A DNA stretch of 64,000 nt from a virus, in IMG/VR virus record IMGVR_UViG_3300023202_000336, positions 62,001 to 126,000 of that record; one strand, 5' to 3'. The translations under genes were made by a program, and so were the position numbers. How positions within the stretch are numbered: position 1 is the first letter of the stretch; every line of letters starts with the position of its first letter. Positions 17,275 to 26,203 of this stretch are shown here, piece after piece. Under the pieces are notes generated by a model. That model did no database searches. It worked only from the letters and a program-made list of their open reading frames with translations, and was not told where the DNA came from.

Positions 17275-19290
17275 GTGGCTGTATGCGCTCCTGTTGAGAG
17301 AGAATCGCTTCTGAGCAACTTCCTCGAGATGCCGGGGGAGCTGGTCGATGATCTGCGCACCATTATCGTCGGTCCCGATTACGCTTCTCGGAAGCACGAT
17401 GTCGAGTCTTCGACGAATCTCGTAGGAGCCTACGACGAGACGGCAGGTACCAGCAGCGCGTGGCCGAACCTTCAGAGTGACGAAACGGTCGATTTGACCA
17501 CAGCGAAGGTCTTCATAGCGAACGCGCTCGTGAACTACTACGCCGATACCGCACCTGCCCCCGGCGCAACTGAAGGTGCTCAGAGCGGTACGACTCCGAG
17601 CGCAATCATTCACGATAGTGGAAATACGATCTGGACTGGTTCGAGCTTCACTCCAGCGCTGAATATACCTGTCGAGGTTGGCGACTACGTGAAGTTGGAC
17701 GACGAGGGCGGAAACGTTCTCGAAACGAGAGTCGCAGGATTCGACTCATCCGGCTCAGACCCGGATATCCTCATCCTCGAGGACAACCTCCCTACCGCAC
17801 TTACCGGTGGCGCGAACTTCAACGTGATTCTCGCAGAGATCGTTGATGAGATCGAGCTCGATAGTACCGACGTTACGTTGGCTGCATCGACGGTTCAGGC
17901 GGACGCCGGTATTACCGCTTCGACCGACCGCACAGGATCGACGTCCTACCCCGTTATCGGAGGGACCGATTTTTCGGATGTATTCACTGATTACCGAGCG
18001 ATCCGTGATACGAACGAGAATACCGTAATCTCGGTTCGAGAGCCTTCCGAGCTCGGCTCGTTCTTCGTCGGTTACGAGAATCCCGATTCCGAGCTCGGGT
18101 TCGCGGTTGCGCGAGCACTCGCACCGGTCACGGATCCTCCGACCTCGAACCCGCCTGCGGTACTGTTTATTGCGCTTCAGTCGGACGACCTTGCCGGCTA
18201 TCAGGAAGCGTTTAGTCGTATACGTAATCGACGTGACTGGTACATAGTTGCCCCACTTACCGAGGACATCAGCGTGATCGGTGAGTTGACGACGTTGCTT
18301 TCGCAACGGAGCCTGCTTGACCTTACCAGCCATGGAATGGTCTCGCAGTCGCTGACGCTCGAGACCATCCTCGTATCCGGGGCTGGAAACACCGTGAACG
18401 TCGATGACTCGTTGACTTCTGGTGAGGATCGGACGGTAACGAGAGACGGAGGTATCACCGATCCGTTTGCTGACGCGATAGCAGGCGACATCGTTCAGAT
18501 CGCTGGCACTGATTTCACGATCGAGTCGGTCGTAAGTAACCAAACGGTAATTATTACCTCTCCCACTACGTCCGGTCCTGGGCAGACGCTCAACAACGTC
18601 CGTCATCCACTCTCGTTCGAGGAGCAGGCGGAAGATTACGGGCAGCGCGCTTCGGCTTTCATGAATCGTAATCTTTCCGTGATTTTCCCTCCGGACCCGC
18701 AATGGAACGGGGAAGTCGTCGAAGGCTATCTTTTCGCGGCAGCGACGGCAGGTATTCGCGGGTACACGATGCCGCATCAGAGTATCGTCGGTACGCTCTT
18801 CGAAAGTGGATGGTCGGTCCCTCAGTCTGCGGGCGAGTTCCTCCCGTTCCTGGATGACCTTGCTGCGGACGGTGTTTTCGTGATCGAGGAGTGCGAATCT
18901 CTCCCGGGGAATGCAGTTATTCGCGATGGGAACAATACCGACCAGAGCTCGACGATTGCATCGAAAGAAAGCCTGACGGCAAATTCCGATGCAGTACGGC
19001 GCTTCTATCGCGGACGGCTCGGAGCTTTCAGTGGTAAGAACAAGATAACGGTCGCGTTGATCAACACGCTGCGAGCGGAAGCAATTGGTGCCGGCGAGTT
19101 CCTGATGACCTCCACCAGAGTGAAACCTTTCGGGAGCGTAATCATAGAGCACGTGGTCGGCGCGCTGACGCAGGATCCTGTGAACATTACGAAGCTGATC
19201 ATTCCGATTACAGTGACGATTACGCCGAGCTTGGAAGATGTGGACGTTAGTATCACTATTCTGACCGAGTTTGCGACGGCGGTAGTATAG
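17275..19290 (+). CDS. Tail sheath protein
   Basis: The 671-residue protein starts at GTG 17275, two bases after the previous stop. The central region FVGYENPDSELGFAVARALAP...RRDWYIVAPLTEDISVIGELTTLL is typical of contractile tail sheath subunits. The C-terminal region VTVALINTLRAEAIGAGEFL, ending in the beta segment VDVSITILTEFATAVV, matches the conserved sheath C-terminal domain that interlocks subunits. Inserted beta domains (about residues 60-200 and 370-440) account for the larger size. It is followed at once by the tube gene, as in all contractile systems. Confidence 0.88.
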   Translation: MAVCAPVERESLLSNFLEMPGELVDDLRTIIVGPDYASRKHDVESSTNLVGAYDETAGTSSAWPNLQSDETVDLTTAKVFIANALVNYYADTAPAPGATEGAQSGTTPSAIIHDSGNTIWTGSSFTPALNIPVEVGDYVKLDDEGGNVLETRVAGFDSSGSDPDILILEDNLPTALTGGANFNVILAEIVDEIELDSTDVTLAASTVQADAGITASTDRTGSTSYPVIGGTDFSDVFTDYRAIRDTNENTVISVREPSELGSFFVGYENPDSELGFAVARALAPVTDPPTSNPPAVLFIALQSDDLAGYQEAFSRIRNRRDWYIVAPLTEDISVIGELTTLLSQRSLLDLTSHGMVSQSLTLETILVSGAGNTVNVDDSLTSGEDRTVTRDGGITDPFADAIAGDIVQIAGTDFTIESVVSNQTVIITSPTTSGPGQTLNNVRHPLSFEEQAEDYGQRASAFMNRNLSVIFPPDPQWNGEVVEGYLFAAATAGIRGYTMPHQSIVGTLFESGWSVPQSAGEFLPFLDDLAADGVFVIEECESLPGNAVIRDGNNTDQSSTIASKESLTANSDAVRRFYRGRLGAFSGKNKITVALINTLRAEAIGAGEFLMTSTRVKPFGSVIIEHVVGALTQDPVNITKLIIPITVTITPSLEDVDVSITILTEFATAVV

Positions 19291-19300
19291 GGAGCCGTAG

Positions 19301-19738
19301 ATGGCTGACGCAACTTGTTCTGAACACCGACTCGAGGGTACGATTCGTGGGACGAATTTTACCATCGAAGGAATCGATGACGCTGCGGCGGGGCTCGTTC
19401 AGAGCTTTCAGCTTCAGTTCAAGAGAGAGCTCGCAAGGATCTACGATCTTGCCGATCCTGGGTTCTACTACATTGAGGGGCCGAGCGAGGGGAGAGTTGG
19501 GTTCAGTAAAATCGTTGGCCCGAAAGGTGCTCCGAAACTGACGTGCGACTGTGAGCCGAGAACGCTCGTACTCAATGCTGGCGAGACGATCTGTTTTCCG
19601 GAACCGACCGCTGCCCAGATCGAAGGAGCGACGTACACTCTTCTCAACGCGCTCCCGTTTGGCATTAGTGGTCAGGGAAACTCGAATAACTTTTTGATCA
19701 GTTTTAGCATAAGCTATCTCTTCAGCGATTTAAGGTAG
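19301..19738 (+). CDS. Tail tube protein
   Basis: The 145-residue product is beta-rich, follows the sheath gene by 10 nt, and has the size of contractile-tail tube subunits. Segments such as FQLQFKRELARIYDLADPGFYYIEG and the final LISFSISYLFSDLR fit the tube beta-barrel. The assignment combines size, position and fold-like pattern. Confidence 0.75.
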   Translation: MADATCSEHRLEGTIRGTNFTIEGIDDAAAGLVQSFQLQFKRELARIYDLADPGFYYIEGPSEGRVGFSKIVGPKGAPKLTCDCEPRTLVLNAGETICFPEPTAAQIEGATYTLLNALPFGISGQGNSNNFLISFSISYLFSDLR

Positions 19739-19745
19739 TGCCGTT

Positions 19746-22310
19746 GTGGCAACGTTCGGACAGAACGTAGGAGATCAGCAAGGCGCTGGGAACTCGGGTA
19801 ACGTCGGGCCCGGACAGCCTCCATCTACCGATTTTAATTTTCCGAGATATACCGATCTCGGCAGGTTTCCTCAGCCGCTCTACGTTCTTCGTGGAACCAT
19901 TCTCGCCGCGTTTCAGGGCCTGCAGTATTACGAGGTAGCAACCGATCACGGCCGTTACTTCGCGATCTACCGTGGAAGCAGCCGTGGTCAGATCGGTGCG
20001 ATGGAATCGGCCGGGTTTCTTCCTGGCGAGCAGGTTTGGATTGCGGTCGCCCCATCTCTTGGATCGTTTAACGGCGTTATCATCGGAGCAGCGAGTCACG
20101 CGCTCGCGGGCGATTTTCGTCAGGCGATCCCACTGACCGTTTTCCCGCAGGTAGCCGGGTTAGAAGTACAGGGCGGGGACGAGGGTTCGGGCGGAAGCGC
20201 CCGCATGTCCGGCCAGCTTCTCGCCGAACTTCCGCTACTGAGAAACTACAATAGCGGCATTCTCGATTCGGTCGACAGCGACTGGATGATGCATAACGCC
20301 ATCGGCGGTGCACTTGCCGTCGAGGCGTTCCGTACGTATCTTCAGGGCGGCCCGATGTCGGGCATCTACTGTTATAGCGACGGCGATCATACCCGGGTCG
20401 TTGGAAGTCGTTACGAGCTGATTACGTTCGCTGAAGAATACGAGGATCGTCAGCTTGGGCCGAACATCGTTCAGGTTGGCCGAAAAGTTTATTATCCGAT
20501 GGACGCTATCTACGAAAACGTTCCTCAGCGTCTTCGTGTGAGCGGCCCTGCGTACGGAGGTCACCAAGAGTTCCACTCCTACCGTGATAAAGATAATCTG
20601 GAAGACGAGGCTCCCGGGACGTTTGATCGTATTGCGTTGCTGCATGAATACCGCGGTCTCGATGGTGCTTACGTCCTTACGTCTGCGCATTCCATCACGC
20701 TTCAGAAGCGCGTCGGTGTTCGCGTTCCGATCGAGATCCTTGAGGGTGAAGTTGAGGAAGAAGAGGAAGATGGTGAAGAAGATGGTGAAGAAGAAGAGCT
20801 CACTCTTGAGGAGCAGGCCGAACAGTTCGGGATAGATACCGACGGGTTAACTGAAGAAGAAATACAGCAAGAGATTACCGAGGCTCGGAATCTTGCCCGT
20901 TGTGAACCAGCGGATCCAGAATTCTCGCCGAACAAGCCGGTCGACGGTGGAAGCGTCTACGCAACCGTTGTCCAGAGTCTTCGGATAAATACCGATCCGG
21001 AAGATACGAAGGATCCTCTCGAGTTCGCGATGAACTCTCGGAGCCTCGCCGACCGCATCGTCGACTGGCAGGCGCGCGGAGGGCTCGACGGTCTTACGGC
21101 TCAGTGGCGTCAGGGCCAGAAGCCGACGAAGATTTTTGATGAGGACGAGCAGCCGAAGGATTCGCTCATCGGTTGCGATCCTGGAATGTGGAAATGCGTT
21201 CCCAAGTCATTCACGCTCAACCTCGACCCGTATACAGCGAGTAAGCGGTACTTCCTCGGGAGAGCTATATTCACTATCACGGAAGATGGGAGCGTCGTCA
21301 TACAGGACGCGCAGGGTAGTCAGATAATGATGTCCGGAGGGAATATCTACCTCTCCGCACAGCACGACATTATTCAAGTGGCGGGCCGTAATAAGCTCGA
21401 CGTCGCCGGACGAGATATGGGTCACCGTGCTGGCCGTCATCTCGACCAGCAGGCGAATGAAGGCCGGATTACACAGGCTTCTGGTTCACAGATGTCGATC
21501 GTGGCGGGTATGGACGGCCACGGTGGCATTTTGATGGAATCGAGAGGCCAGCATTCGAGTACGGTCGATACCGGCGAGCTTCCCGCTACCGGCGGCGGTA
21601 TCATCATGCGCTCGAAGCACTTCATTGGGATGCGTGCGACGAACATTTCGATGAAGGCTCGTGGACCGACTGGGTGGTCCGCGCGCGAAGGTGGGAGCGG
21701 GATGATCACGCTCGATGCGGGAGATCTCGTAGCCTGGAGAGCGAAGAACGATCAGTTCTTCGGAAGTTTCGGGGCACAGATCATAGCTAAGCTTGAGAGC
21801 GCCGGAAACTCTACCGGAAAGATCGTGCTCGGTGCAAACTCGATGCTTGGACGTCTGCATGTCGTAAACGAATTGATCTATAAGCGTCTTCTCCATCAGA
21901 ACAGCGGTACCGAGTCGTTCGATGAGAAGCGCATTTTTGATCTTCTGAATTTCCTCGATGAGTATCTCAAGTCGCAGCTCGAGTACGAGAATCATCCTCT
22001 CGAGATCGGAGAAGACTACGAGCCTCGGTTCCTGGATTCGGCGCAGTATACGCTGCCGAGAAGTCAGTTCTTTACGCTCCCGCAGCCTGAGTGGGAGATC
22101 CGGTCGGTGAATCGTTTCGAGGGTAACTCGACCATGCTGAACGCGTTTATGATCGACACTCAGCTGAACGGATCGATCGCGTTCCCTGGGACCGAGGCCT
22201 GGAAGGTGACGCGAAACGAAATCTCTGAGCCCGACTATGGTGACGAACCGACCGTTGGTACGACTTTCAATCAGGTAGGCGCAAGCGGAGGCCTGAGAAA
22301 GGGGATCTGA
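19746..22310 (+). CDS. Large tail/baseplate protein with beta-helix-like region (spike or hub candidate)
   Basis: The 854-residue protein starts at GTG 19746. Residues about 35-130 look like a beta-barrel (YVLRGTILAAFQGLQYYEV, GEQVWIAVAPSLGSFNGVIIGA), possibly OB-like. An acidic low-complexity stretch lies near 335-350. The region 500-700 shows short repeated strands (GSVVIQDAQGSQIMMSGG, IYLSAQHDIIQVAGRNKLDVAG, GGIIMRSKHFIGMRATNISMKA), as in VgrG/gp5-like spike needles. A membrane-puncturing baseplate spike is a reasonable guess. Its place right after the tube gene is unusual for a spike, so other tail roles are possible. Confidence 0.5.
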   Translation: MATFGQNVGDQQGAGNSGNVGPGQPPSTDFNFPRYTDLGRFPQPLYVLRGTILAAFQGLQYYEVATDHGRYFAIYRGSSRGQIGAMESAGFLPGEQVWIAVAPSLGSFNGVIIGAASHALAGDFRQAIPLTVFPQVAGLEVQGGDEGSGGSARMSGQLLAELPLLRNYNSGILDSVDSDWMMHNAIGGALAVEAFRTYLQGGPMSGIYCYSDGDHTRVVGSRYELITFAEEYEDRQLGPNIVQVGRKVYYPMDAIYENVPQRLRVSGPAYGGHQEFHSYRDKDNLEDEAPGTFDRIALLHEYRGLDGAYVLTSAHSITLQKRVGVRVPIEILEGEVEEEEEDGEEDGEEEELTLEEQAEQFGIDTDGLTEEEIQQEITEARNLARCEPADPEFSPNKPVDGGSVYATVVQSLRINTDPEDTKDPLEFAMNSRSLADRIVDWQARGGLDGLTAQWRQGQKPTKIFDEDEQPKDSLIGCDPGMWKCVPKSFTLNLDPYTASKRYFLGRAIFTITEDGSVVIQDAQGSQIMMSGGNIYLSAQHDIIQVAGRNKLDVAGRDMGHRAGRHLDQQANEGRITQASGSQMSIVAGMDGHGGILMESRGQHSSTVDTGELPATGGGIIMRSKHFIGMRATNISMKARGPTGWSAREGGSGMITLDAGDLVAWRAKNDQFFGSFGAQIIAKLESAGNSTGKIVLGANSMLGRLHVVNELIYKRLLHQNSGTESFDEKRIFDLLNFLDEYLKSQLEYENHPLEIGEDYEPRFLDSAQYTLPRSQFFTLPQPEWEIRSVNRFEGNSTMLNAFMIDTQLNGSIAFPGTEAWKVTRNEISEPDYGDEPTVGTTFNQVGASGGLRKGI

Positions 22311-22999
22311 TGAGCATGAGTGACGAGCAACTTCAGGAACTGGCGATTGGTACGCCGAGTGACGAGCAACTTCAGGAACTGGCGATTGGTACGCCGAACG
22401 AATCTTCGCAGGAGAAAGAAGACCCTCTGAAGGATATGCCTGACCCCGAGCCGCATGTAGTCGAACGGGCTCAGAAACTCGTTGATGACATGCAGCAAGG
22501 AAAGAAATTCTCGCAAGTTATCGATAGCGAAAAGAAAGAGAAGAAGCGGGCGGAGAAATCTGACGATATTCCTAAGAAGAGCCGTGTCGAGTTTCTCGCA
22601 CACATCCTCGAGGGTGTTCCGTTCAGAAAGACCTATGAGTTCTTCGACAGGAAGTTCACGGTTACATTCCGAACGCTCTCGAAGAGCGAAGAGGCGCAGC
22701 TCCTTAAGATCATAGCTGCTGAGGAAGTGCCGCAGCCGCAACAGGAGCAGGTCTTCTTCCAGCTCCTGCTCGCCGCCTCTATCGAGTCGTATACGGTCGA
22801 AGGCAAGAAGCACCGTATCGCGATATTCGGCACTGTAGCTCCCGAGGAAGACCCGCTCGAACGGTATCGGGAGTGGATGACTGAGACGAGCCGCGAGCGT
22901 TATCAGATTCTTAAGAGGGCTCATAAGCAGTTCCGTCGATTGCTTGCGATTATGATCGAGGAGGCAGGAAGCCCGGATTTTTGGAAGTCCCTCTCGTAG
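22310..22999 (+). CDS. Tail assembly chaperone-like protein (upstream frame)
   Basis: The 229-residue product begins with a duplicated 13-residue segment, is Lys/Glu-rich, and has the alpha-rich pattern FEVTFRTLSKSEEAQLLKII of tail assembly chaperones. Its end overlaps a second frame by 19 nt with a run of five T at 22978-22982, where a -1 slip would fuse it to the next gene. Paired overlapping chaperone frames normally precede the tape-measure gene. The start overlaps the preceding stop. Confidence 0.6.
   Translation: MSMSDEQLQELAIGTPSDEQLQELAIGTPNESSQEKEDPLKDMPDPEPHVVERAQKLVDDMQQGKKFSQVIDSEKKEKKRAEKSDDIPKKSRVEFLAHILEGVPFRKTYEFFDRKFTVTFRTLSKSEEAQLLKIIAAEEVPQPQQEQVFFQLLLAASIESYTVEGKKHRIAIFGTVAPEEDPLERYREWMTETSRERYQILKRAHKQFRRLLAIMIEEAGSPDFWKSLS
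22319..22396 (+). repeat. Two perfect 39-bp tandem copies
   Basis: A 39-nt unit is present twice head to tail at the start of the chaperone gene, encoding SDEQLQELAIGTP twice. The copies are identical, so the duplication is recent and keeps the frame. Confidence 0.95.
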
Positions 23000-23373
23000 C
23001 GGCCGTTCTTCGAGCCGTTTCGAGAGGGCTTCTCGATCTGAGAAGCTATGAGGATTCGCCGCGGTGGTGGGCCGGATTCACGCTGAAGCTCCGTATGGCG
23101 CGATTTGGTGTTCTTGCGGAGAAGTCGCGTCTCGAGGCTCAGTGCGAGTCTTCGCTGATCCCGCTCTCGAAGGGGTCGTTCGGGAGAGCTGAGCGCGCTG
23201 AAAAGCTGAGAAATGCCGTAAGTCGCTTCGAAGAGGCGCTGAGTTTCCGTGAGTCCGAGGCGTTGCAGGAGGGTGACGAACTCGACCTTCTGGCGAAATG
23301 GTATATCATTAACGCACCAGATAGGTTACGTAAGTTAGGGGTAGATTTTGGCTCTCTTGTATCCGATCGTTAG
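22981..23373 (+). CDS. Second tail chaperone frame (possible -1 frameshift product)
   Basis: The 130-residue frame is -1 relative to the preceding gene and begins at TTG 22981 within a T run. Its sequence (EVPLVAAVLRAVSRGLLDLRSYEDSPRWWAG) follows naturally from the end of the upstream protein, suggesting a fusion by slippage on TTTTT. Independent start at the TTG is also possible, as GAGGAGG lies about 15 nt upstream. The remainder is helical. Confidence 0.55.
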   Translation: MEVPLVAAVLRAVSRGLLDLRSYEDSPRWWAGFTLKLRMARFGVLAEKSRLEAQCESSLIPLSKGSFGRAERAEKLRNAVSRFEEALSFRESEALQEGDELDLLAKWYIINAPDRLRKLGVDFGSLVSDR

Positions 23374-23803
23374 TTTCGATGATGACGACGATGAGGAAGA
23401 TCTCGGCGATAGTCCGTTCGATTTTTTCGAAGAAGATTCCGGCGACGACCCTTTTGTTGATTCCGAGAACTTTTTTACCCCTCTCGACGAGGATCCGGGA
23501 ATGAGCGTAGATATCTTTCCCGACGACGCCGATGAAGGTATTCCAGATCTGGCGATCGATTCGTTGACGAGCGTGAGCTCGTTCGGAGAAGGGGCTGCCG
23601 GGATCTTCGGACGTGACCTCTTCGGTGACGAGGATGAGACTGCCGAGGGGCTGAGGGTCGCCGAGAACGATATCGGGCATACGCTCCAGGAGGAGGGAAG
23701 TGCAGAAGCGGTAGAGGCGCTTGTTCGTAAGAACATCGCCGATTCGTACGGGGCGCTCCCTGTTTCACGTGGAACACTTCGTTCCGGATCCGGTGTTGGC
23801 TGA
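23348..23803 (+). CDS. Acidic tail-region protein
   Basis: The 151-residue product starts at TTG 23348, preceded by TTAGGGGTAG, and overlaps the previous gene by 26 nt. Its first 80 residues are dominated by Asp, Glu, Phe and Pro (DDDDDEEDLGDSPFDFFEED); the C-terminal part is helical. It occupies the position where a tape-measure gene would normally begin, yet it is far too short. Function unknown. Confidence 0.5.
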   Translation: MALLYPIVSFDDDDDEEDLGDSPFDFFEEDSGDDPFVDSENFFTPLDEDPGMSVDIFPDDADEGIPDLAIDSLTSVSSFGEGAAGIFGRDLFGDEDETAEGLRVAENDIGHTLQEEGSAEAVEALVRKNIADSYGALPVSRGTLRSGSGVG

Positions 23804-24282
23804 TGGCGACGGTAGTAGGTTGCAGCGGCGGCGCGGGCCGCATCATCGCGATCGACTCTCAGGAGGCGACGACACTGACTGTCGGGCTGAGTTATGCCGG
23901 CGGCGACGATGCAGAAGCGACCGAGGATCTTGTGAGGCTGGGTATCGTTACCCAGGTACAGGCTGCACAGAACATCGCGGCTCAGTTCCAGAACGCGCTG
24001 ACCGATGCGATTTACGTAACTCCGTTCGGCGACCTCCCGGGGACGGTACGAGTAAGCTTCGTCACCAATAGGACCTGCAACAAGGACGAAGAGGTTCCAC
24101 TCGACGCAATTCAGCACTACCTCAATCGCCGCCTTCTTCCGGGAAGGAATCTCGTCGCAGCGACGATCACGATCGGATCTGGTACGTTTCGAGGCTATCT
24201 GGTGGCCCTGCTGATTAACGGGAGTTCTCAGGGAACGCCGATTGTGAACTCGACGCTGGTATTCAAGGCGTGGCCACAATGA
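23803..24282 (+). CDS. Tail/baseplate protein
   Basis: The 159-residue product is mixed alpha/beta, ending in a beta-rich segment (NLVAATITIGSGTFRGYLVALLI). The start ATG overlaps the preceding stop. It lies in the run leading to the baseplate genes and resembles small baseplate hub-associated proteins of large myoviruses in size and place. No catalytic motif is seen. Confidence 0.5.
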   Translation: MATVVGCSGGAGRIIAIDSQEATTLTVGLSYAGGDDAEATEDLVRLGIVTQVQAAQNIAAQFQNALTDAIYVTPFGDLPGTVRVSFVTNRTCNKDEEVPLDAIQHYLNRRLLPGRNLVAATITIGSGTFRGYLVALLINGSSQGTPIVNSTLVFKAWPQ

Positions 24283-24734
24283 TCAATTCGTTTCTCGTGA
24301 CGCTTCACAACTCGGAGACGCAGCCGACGAATCCTTCATCGGAGGTAGGCGACGTGCTCTGGCCGGATACGTATCTGCCGAAAACATTCAATACCGATGA
24401 GGCGATTGCCGAGAAGATACTCTTCGATGGCGAGGCAGACGCTCTCCGTCATTTTCTGAGAGCAATCCAGATGCTGTGGGTTGTTGAGAACAGTGTTCAC
24501 GCCAACACAATCTTTCAGGATGACCCGAGAACCTCTTATACGCAGGAGCAACTCGAGGGGCAGTTCAAGGGGACCGTACTCGAAAAGCAGCAGATCAGCC
24601 GTATTCTCGGCTGCATCGACAAGATTCCGGCGACGAAGTTCCTGAGCGGCGAGCTTCTTGAGACGTTTCGTTTCGCGCTTTCGCCGATGGATCGTCTCGC
24701 GGCTGTGATCGCTCATTTCGGGAAGCGACCGTGA
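24279..24734 (+). CDS. Tail/baseplate protein
   Basis: The start is ATG 24279, overlapping the preceding stop by ATGA, rather than the GTG at 24270. The 151-residue product is mostly helical (DEAIAEKILFDGEADALRHFLRAIQML, QLEGQFKGTVLEKQQISRIL). It is coupled to both neighbours. I do not recognise it beyond its location in the tail module. Confidence 0.5.
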   Translation: MINSFLVTLHNSETQPTNPSSEVGDVLWPDTYLPKTFNTDEAIAEKILFDGEADALRHFLRAIQMLWVVENSVHANTIFQDDPRTSYTQEQLEGQFKGTVLEKQQISRILGCIDKIPATKFLSGELLETFRFALSPMDRLAAVIAHFGKRP

Positions 24735-26203
24735 CTGAGTCTGTCGCTACGCCGTCGTCGATCCGGCTCTTCAGCCGTGGCGGTACGTACGATATCGCGT
24801 CGGTACGAGCCACGTTTACTGCGAACGGCATCAATGCTGCCGAGGTTGATCTCGCAGTTGGTCGTAACGAGCAGGGAAACCTCGTAAATATTGCGTTCGA
24901 TCGAGGAGACGATGCGGCAATATTTGTCAACAACGCTGACGTATTTACCGACTCGTCCTTTTCGACCTTCGGGTTCCTGAGGGCCTCCAACTTCACGCTT
25001 TTTAGCGGCGTGATCGATGACTTCGGTCCGAGCGATATTTCGTATGGAGCCTTCACTATTCGCGTGCGGATACTCGGTAACCTCGTAAAGCTCACGTCGG
25101 GGACACTTCAGGCGAACCAGATAGTACCGACCTCTTATCTCGATACGCGTGTCCCATTCTCTTACATGGTAGGAAAATCCGAGCAGTTCGTGCTCAACCC
25201 TGAACGTGCTGCGAATGGGTTTTTCTCCGAGCTCCGCCGAGCGCTCCTTGGCATCTCGGAGGATAAGACCGCGTCGGCAGGAAGCGTGACCTCTCAGATC
25301 CAGCTTCAGTTTTCTGGTTCGAACCTCGATGCGGCCGAGCAGCTCCTCGATACGAGAGGTGAGTTGAATTGGGATCAGCAGGCGCGACCGACTATTGCTG
25401 GGGTTACCAACCATATTAACGAACTATTTGGACGGGAGTGGTTTTACGAGTCGATTTTCAATCGAATCATTACGATTGGTGAGATGCTTCGATTCGCGAT
25501 CGTCGAGAACGGGAGTGGTATTAAAGTCGTTCCGTATCATCCTTTCTTTCGGAGAGCGGATGCGGTCGAGATCCCTTCGAGTACCTATAACTCGATCCAA
25601 CATGTCCCGGGGGAAGGGTTTCCGAATTACAGTGGGGCAGTCATGGTCTCGGGCGGGGGGCACGATTCCGCAAGTCCTGGAGACCTGGTGATGGGTCAGT
25701 ACAAGCGGCTGGGGAGTACGATCGGACAGGTTTTCACCGCAACGGCTCCACCGTTCTTCAGTGCGATGTCCTATTCGCAATTTTTCCCGAAAGGCGCCGA
25801 ACGCCGTGCCACCGTCGGAAACGTCGCATTCGCGAATATCCTCGCCAAGATCCTGACATGGGAGCTGAACTATAAGAGAGGATTGGTGGTTTCGTCTCCG
25901 ACGCTTCGGACGGATATTGCGCCTCTTTCTGCCGTGAGAGTCGATTTTCCGAATATCCCAGAGATCCAGGCAGGCACCGATACACCGGCTGTCTACGGGT
26001 CGGTACAAAAAGTGACGGTTGTGATGGATGCCTCACGGCAGTACGCTGCTACTACCTTTCATATAGGTTACGTACGATCCTACCAGCAACAGGAGCAGGA
26101 AATCGATCCTGATTTGAGCCCAAATGAGCACCCCTTCTGGAACACCAACTCGATTGGAGGACGTCTGGACTCAATCCAGGAGCGGGGCACGAGCGTCGTC
26201 TAG
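24731..26203 (+). CDS. Baseplate hub-like protein
   Basis: The 490-residue product starts at GTG 24731 in a GTGA overlap. It has alternating beta segments (YDIASVRATFTANGINAAEV, YGAFTIRVRILGNLVKLTSG) and a C-terminal beta domain (YAATTFHIGYVRSYQQQEQ). Length, fold pattern and position before the gp25-like and J-like genes fit a baseplate hub or tail-end protein, comparable to the gpD/gp27 group. The sigma-like gene starts 80 nt before its end, in another frame. Confidence 0.5.
   Translation: MTESVATPSSIRLFSRGGTYDIASVRATFTANGINAAEVDLAVGRNEQGNLVNIAFDRGDDAAIFVNNADVFTDSSFSTFGFLRASNFTLFSGVIDDFGPSDISYGAFTIRVRILGNLVKLTSGTLQANQIVPTSYLDTRVPFSYMVGKSEQFVLNPERAANGFFSELRRALLGISEDKTASAGSVTSQIQLQFSGSNLDAAEQLLDTRGELNWDQQARPTIAGVTNHINELFGREWFYESIFNRIITIGEMLRFAIVENGSGIKVVPYHPFFRRADAVEIPSSTYNSIQHVPGEGFPNYSGAVMVSGGGHDSASPGDLVMGQYKRLGSTIGQVFTATAPPFFSAMSYSQFFPKGAERRATVGNVAFANILAKILTWELNYKRGLVVSSPTLRTDIAPLSAVRVDFPNIPEIQAGTDTPAVYGSVQKVTVVMDASRQYAATTFHIGYVRSYQQQEQEIDPDLSPNEHPFWNTNSIGGRLDSIQERGTSVV

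Noticed and set aside
17755-19365. 536-codon minus-strand open frame opposite the sheath gene
   Set aside because: Shadow of the tail sheath gene.
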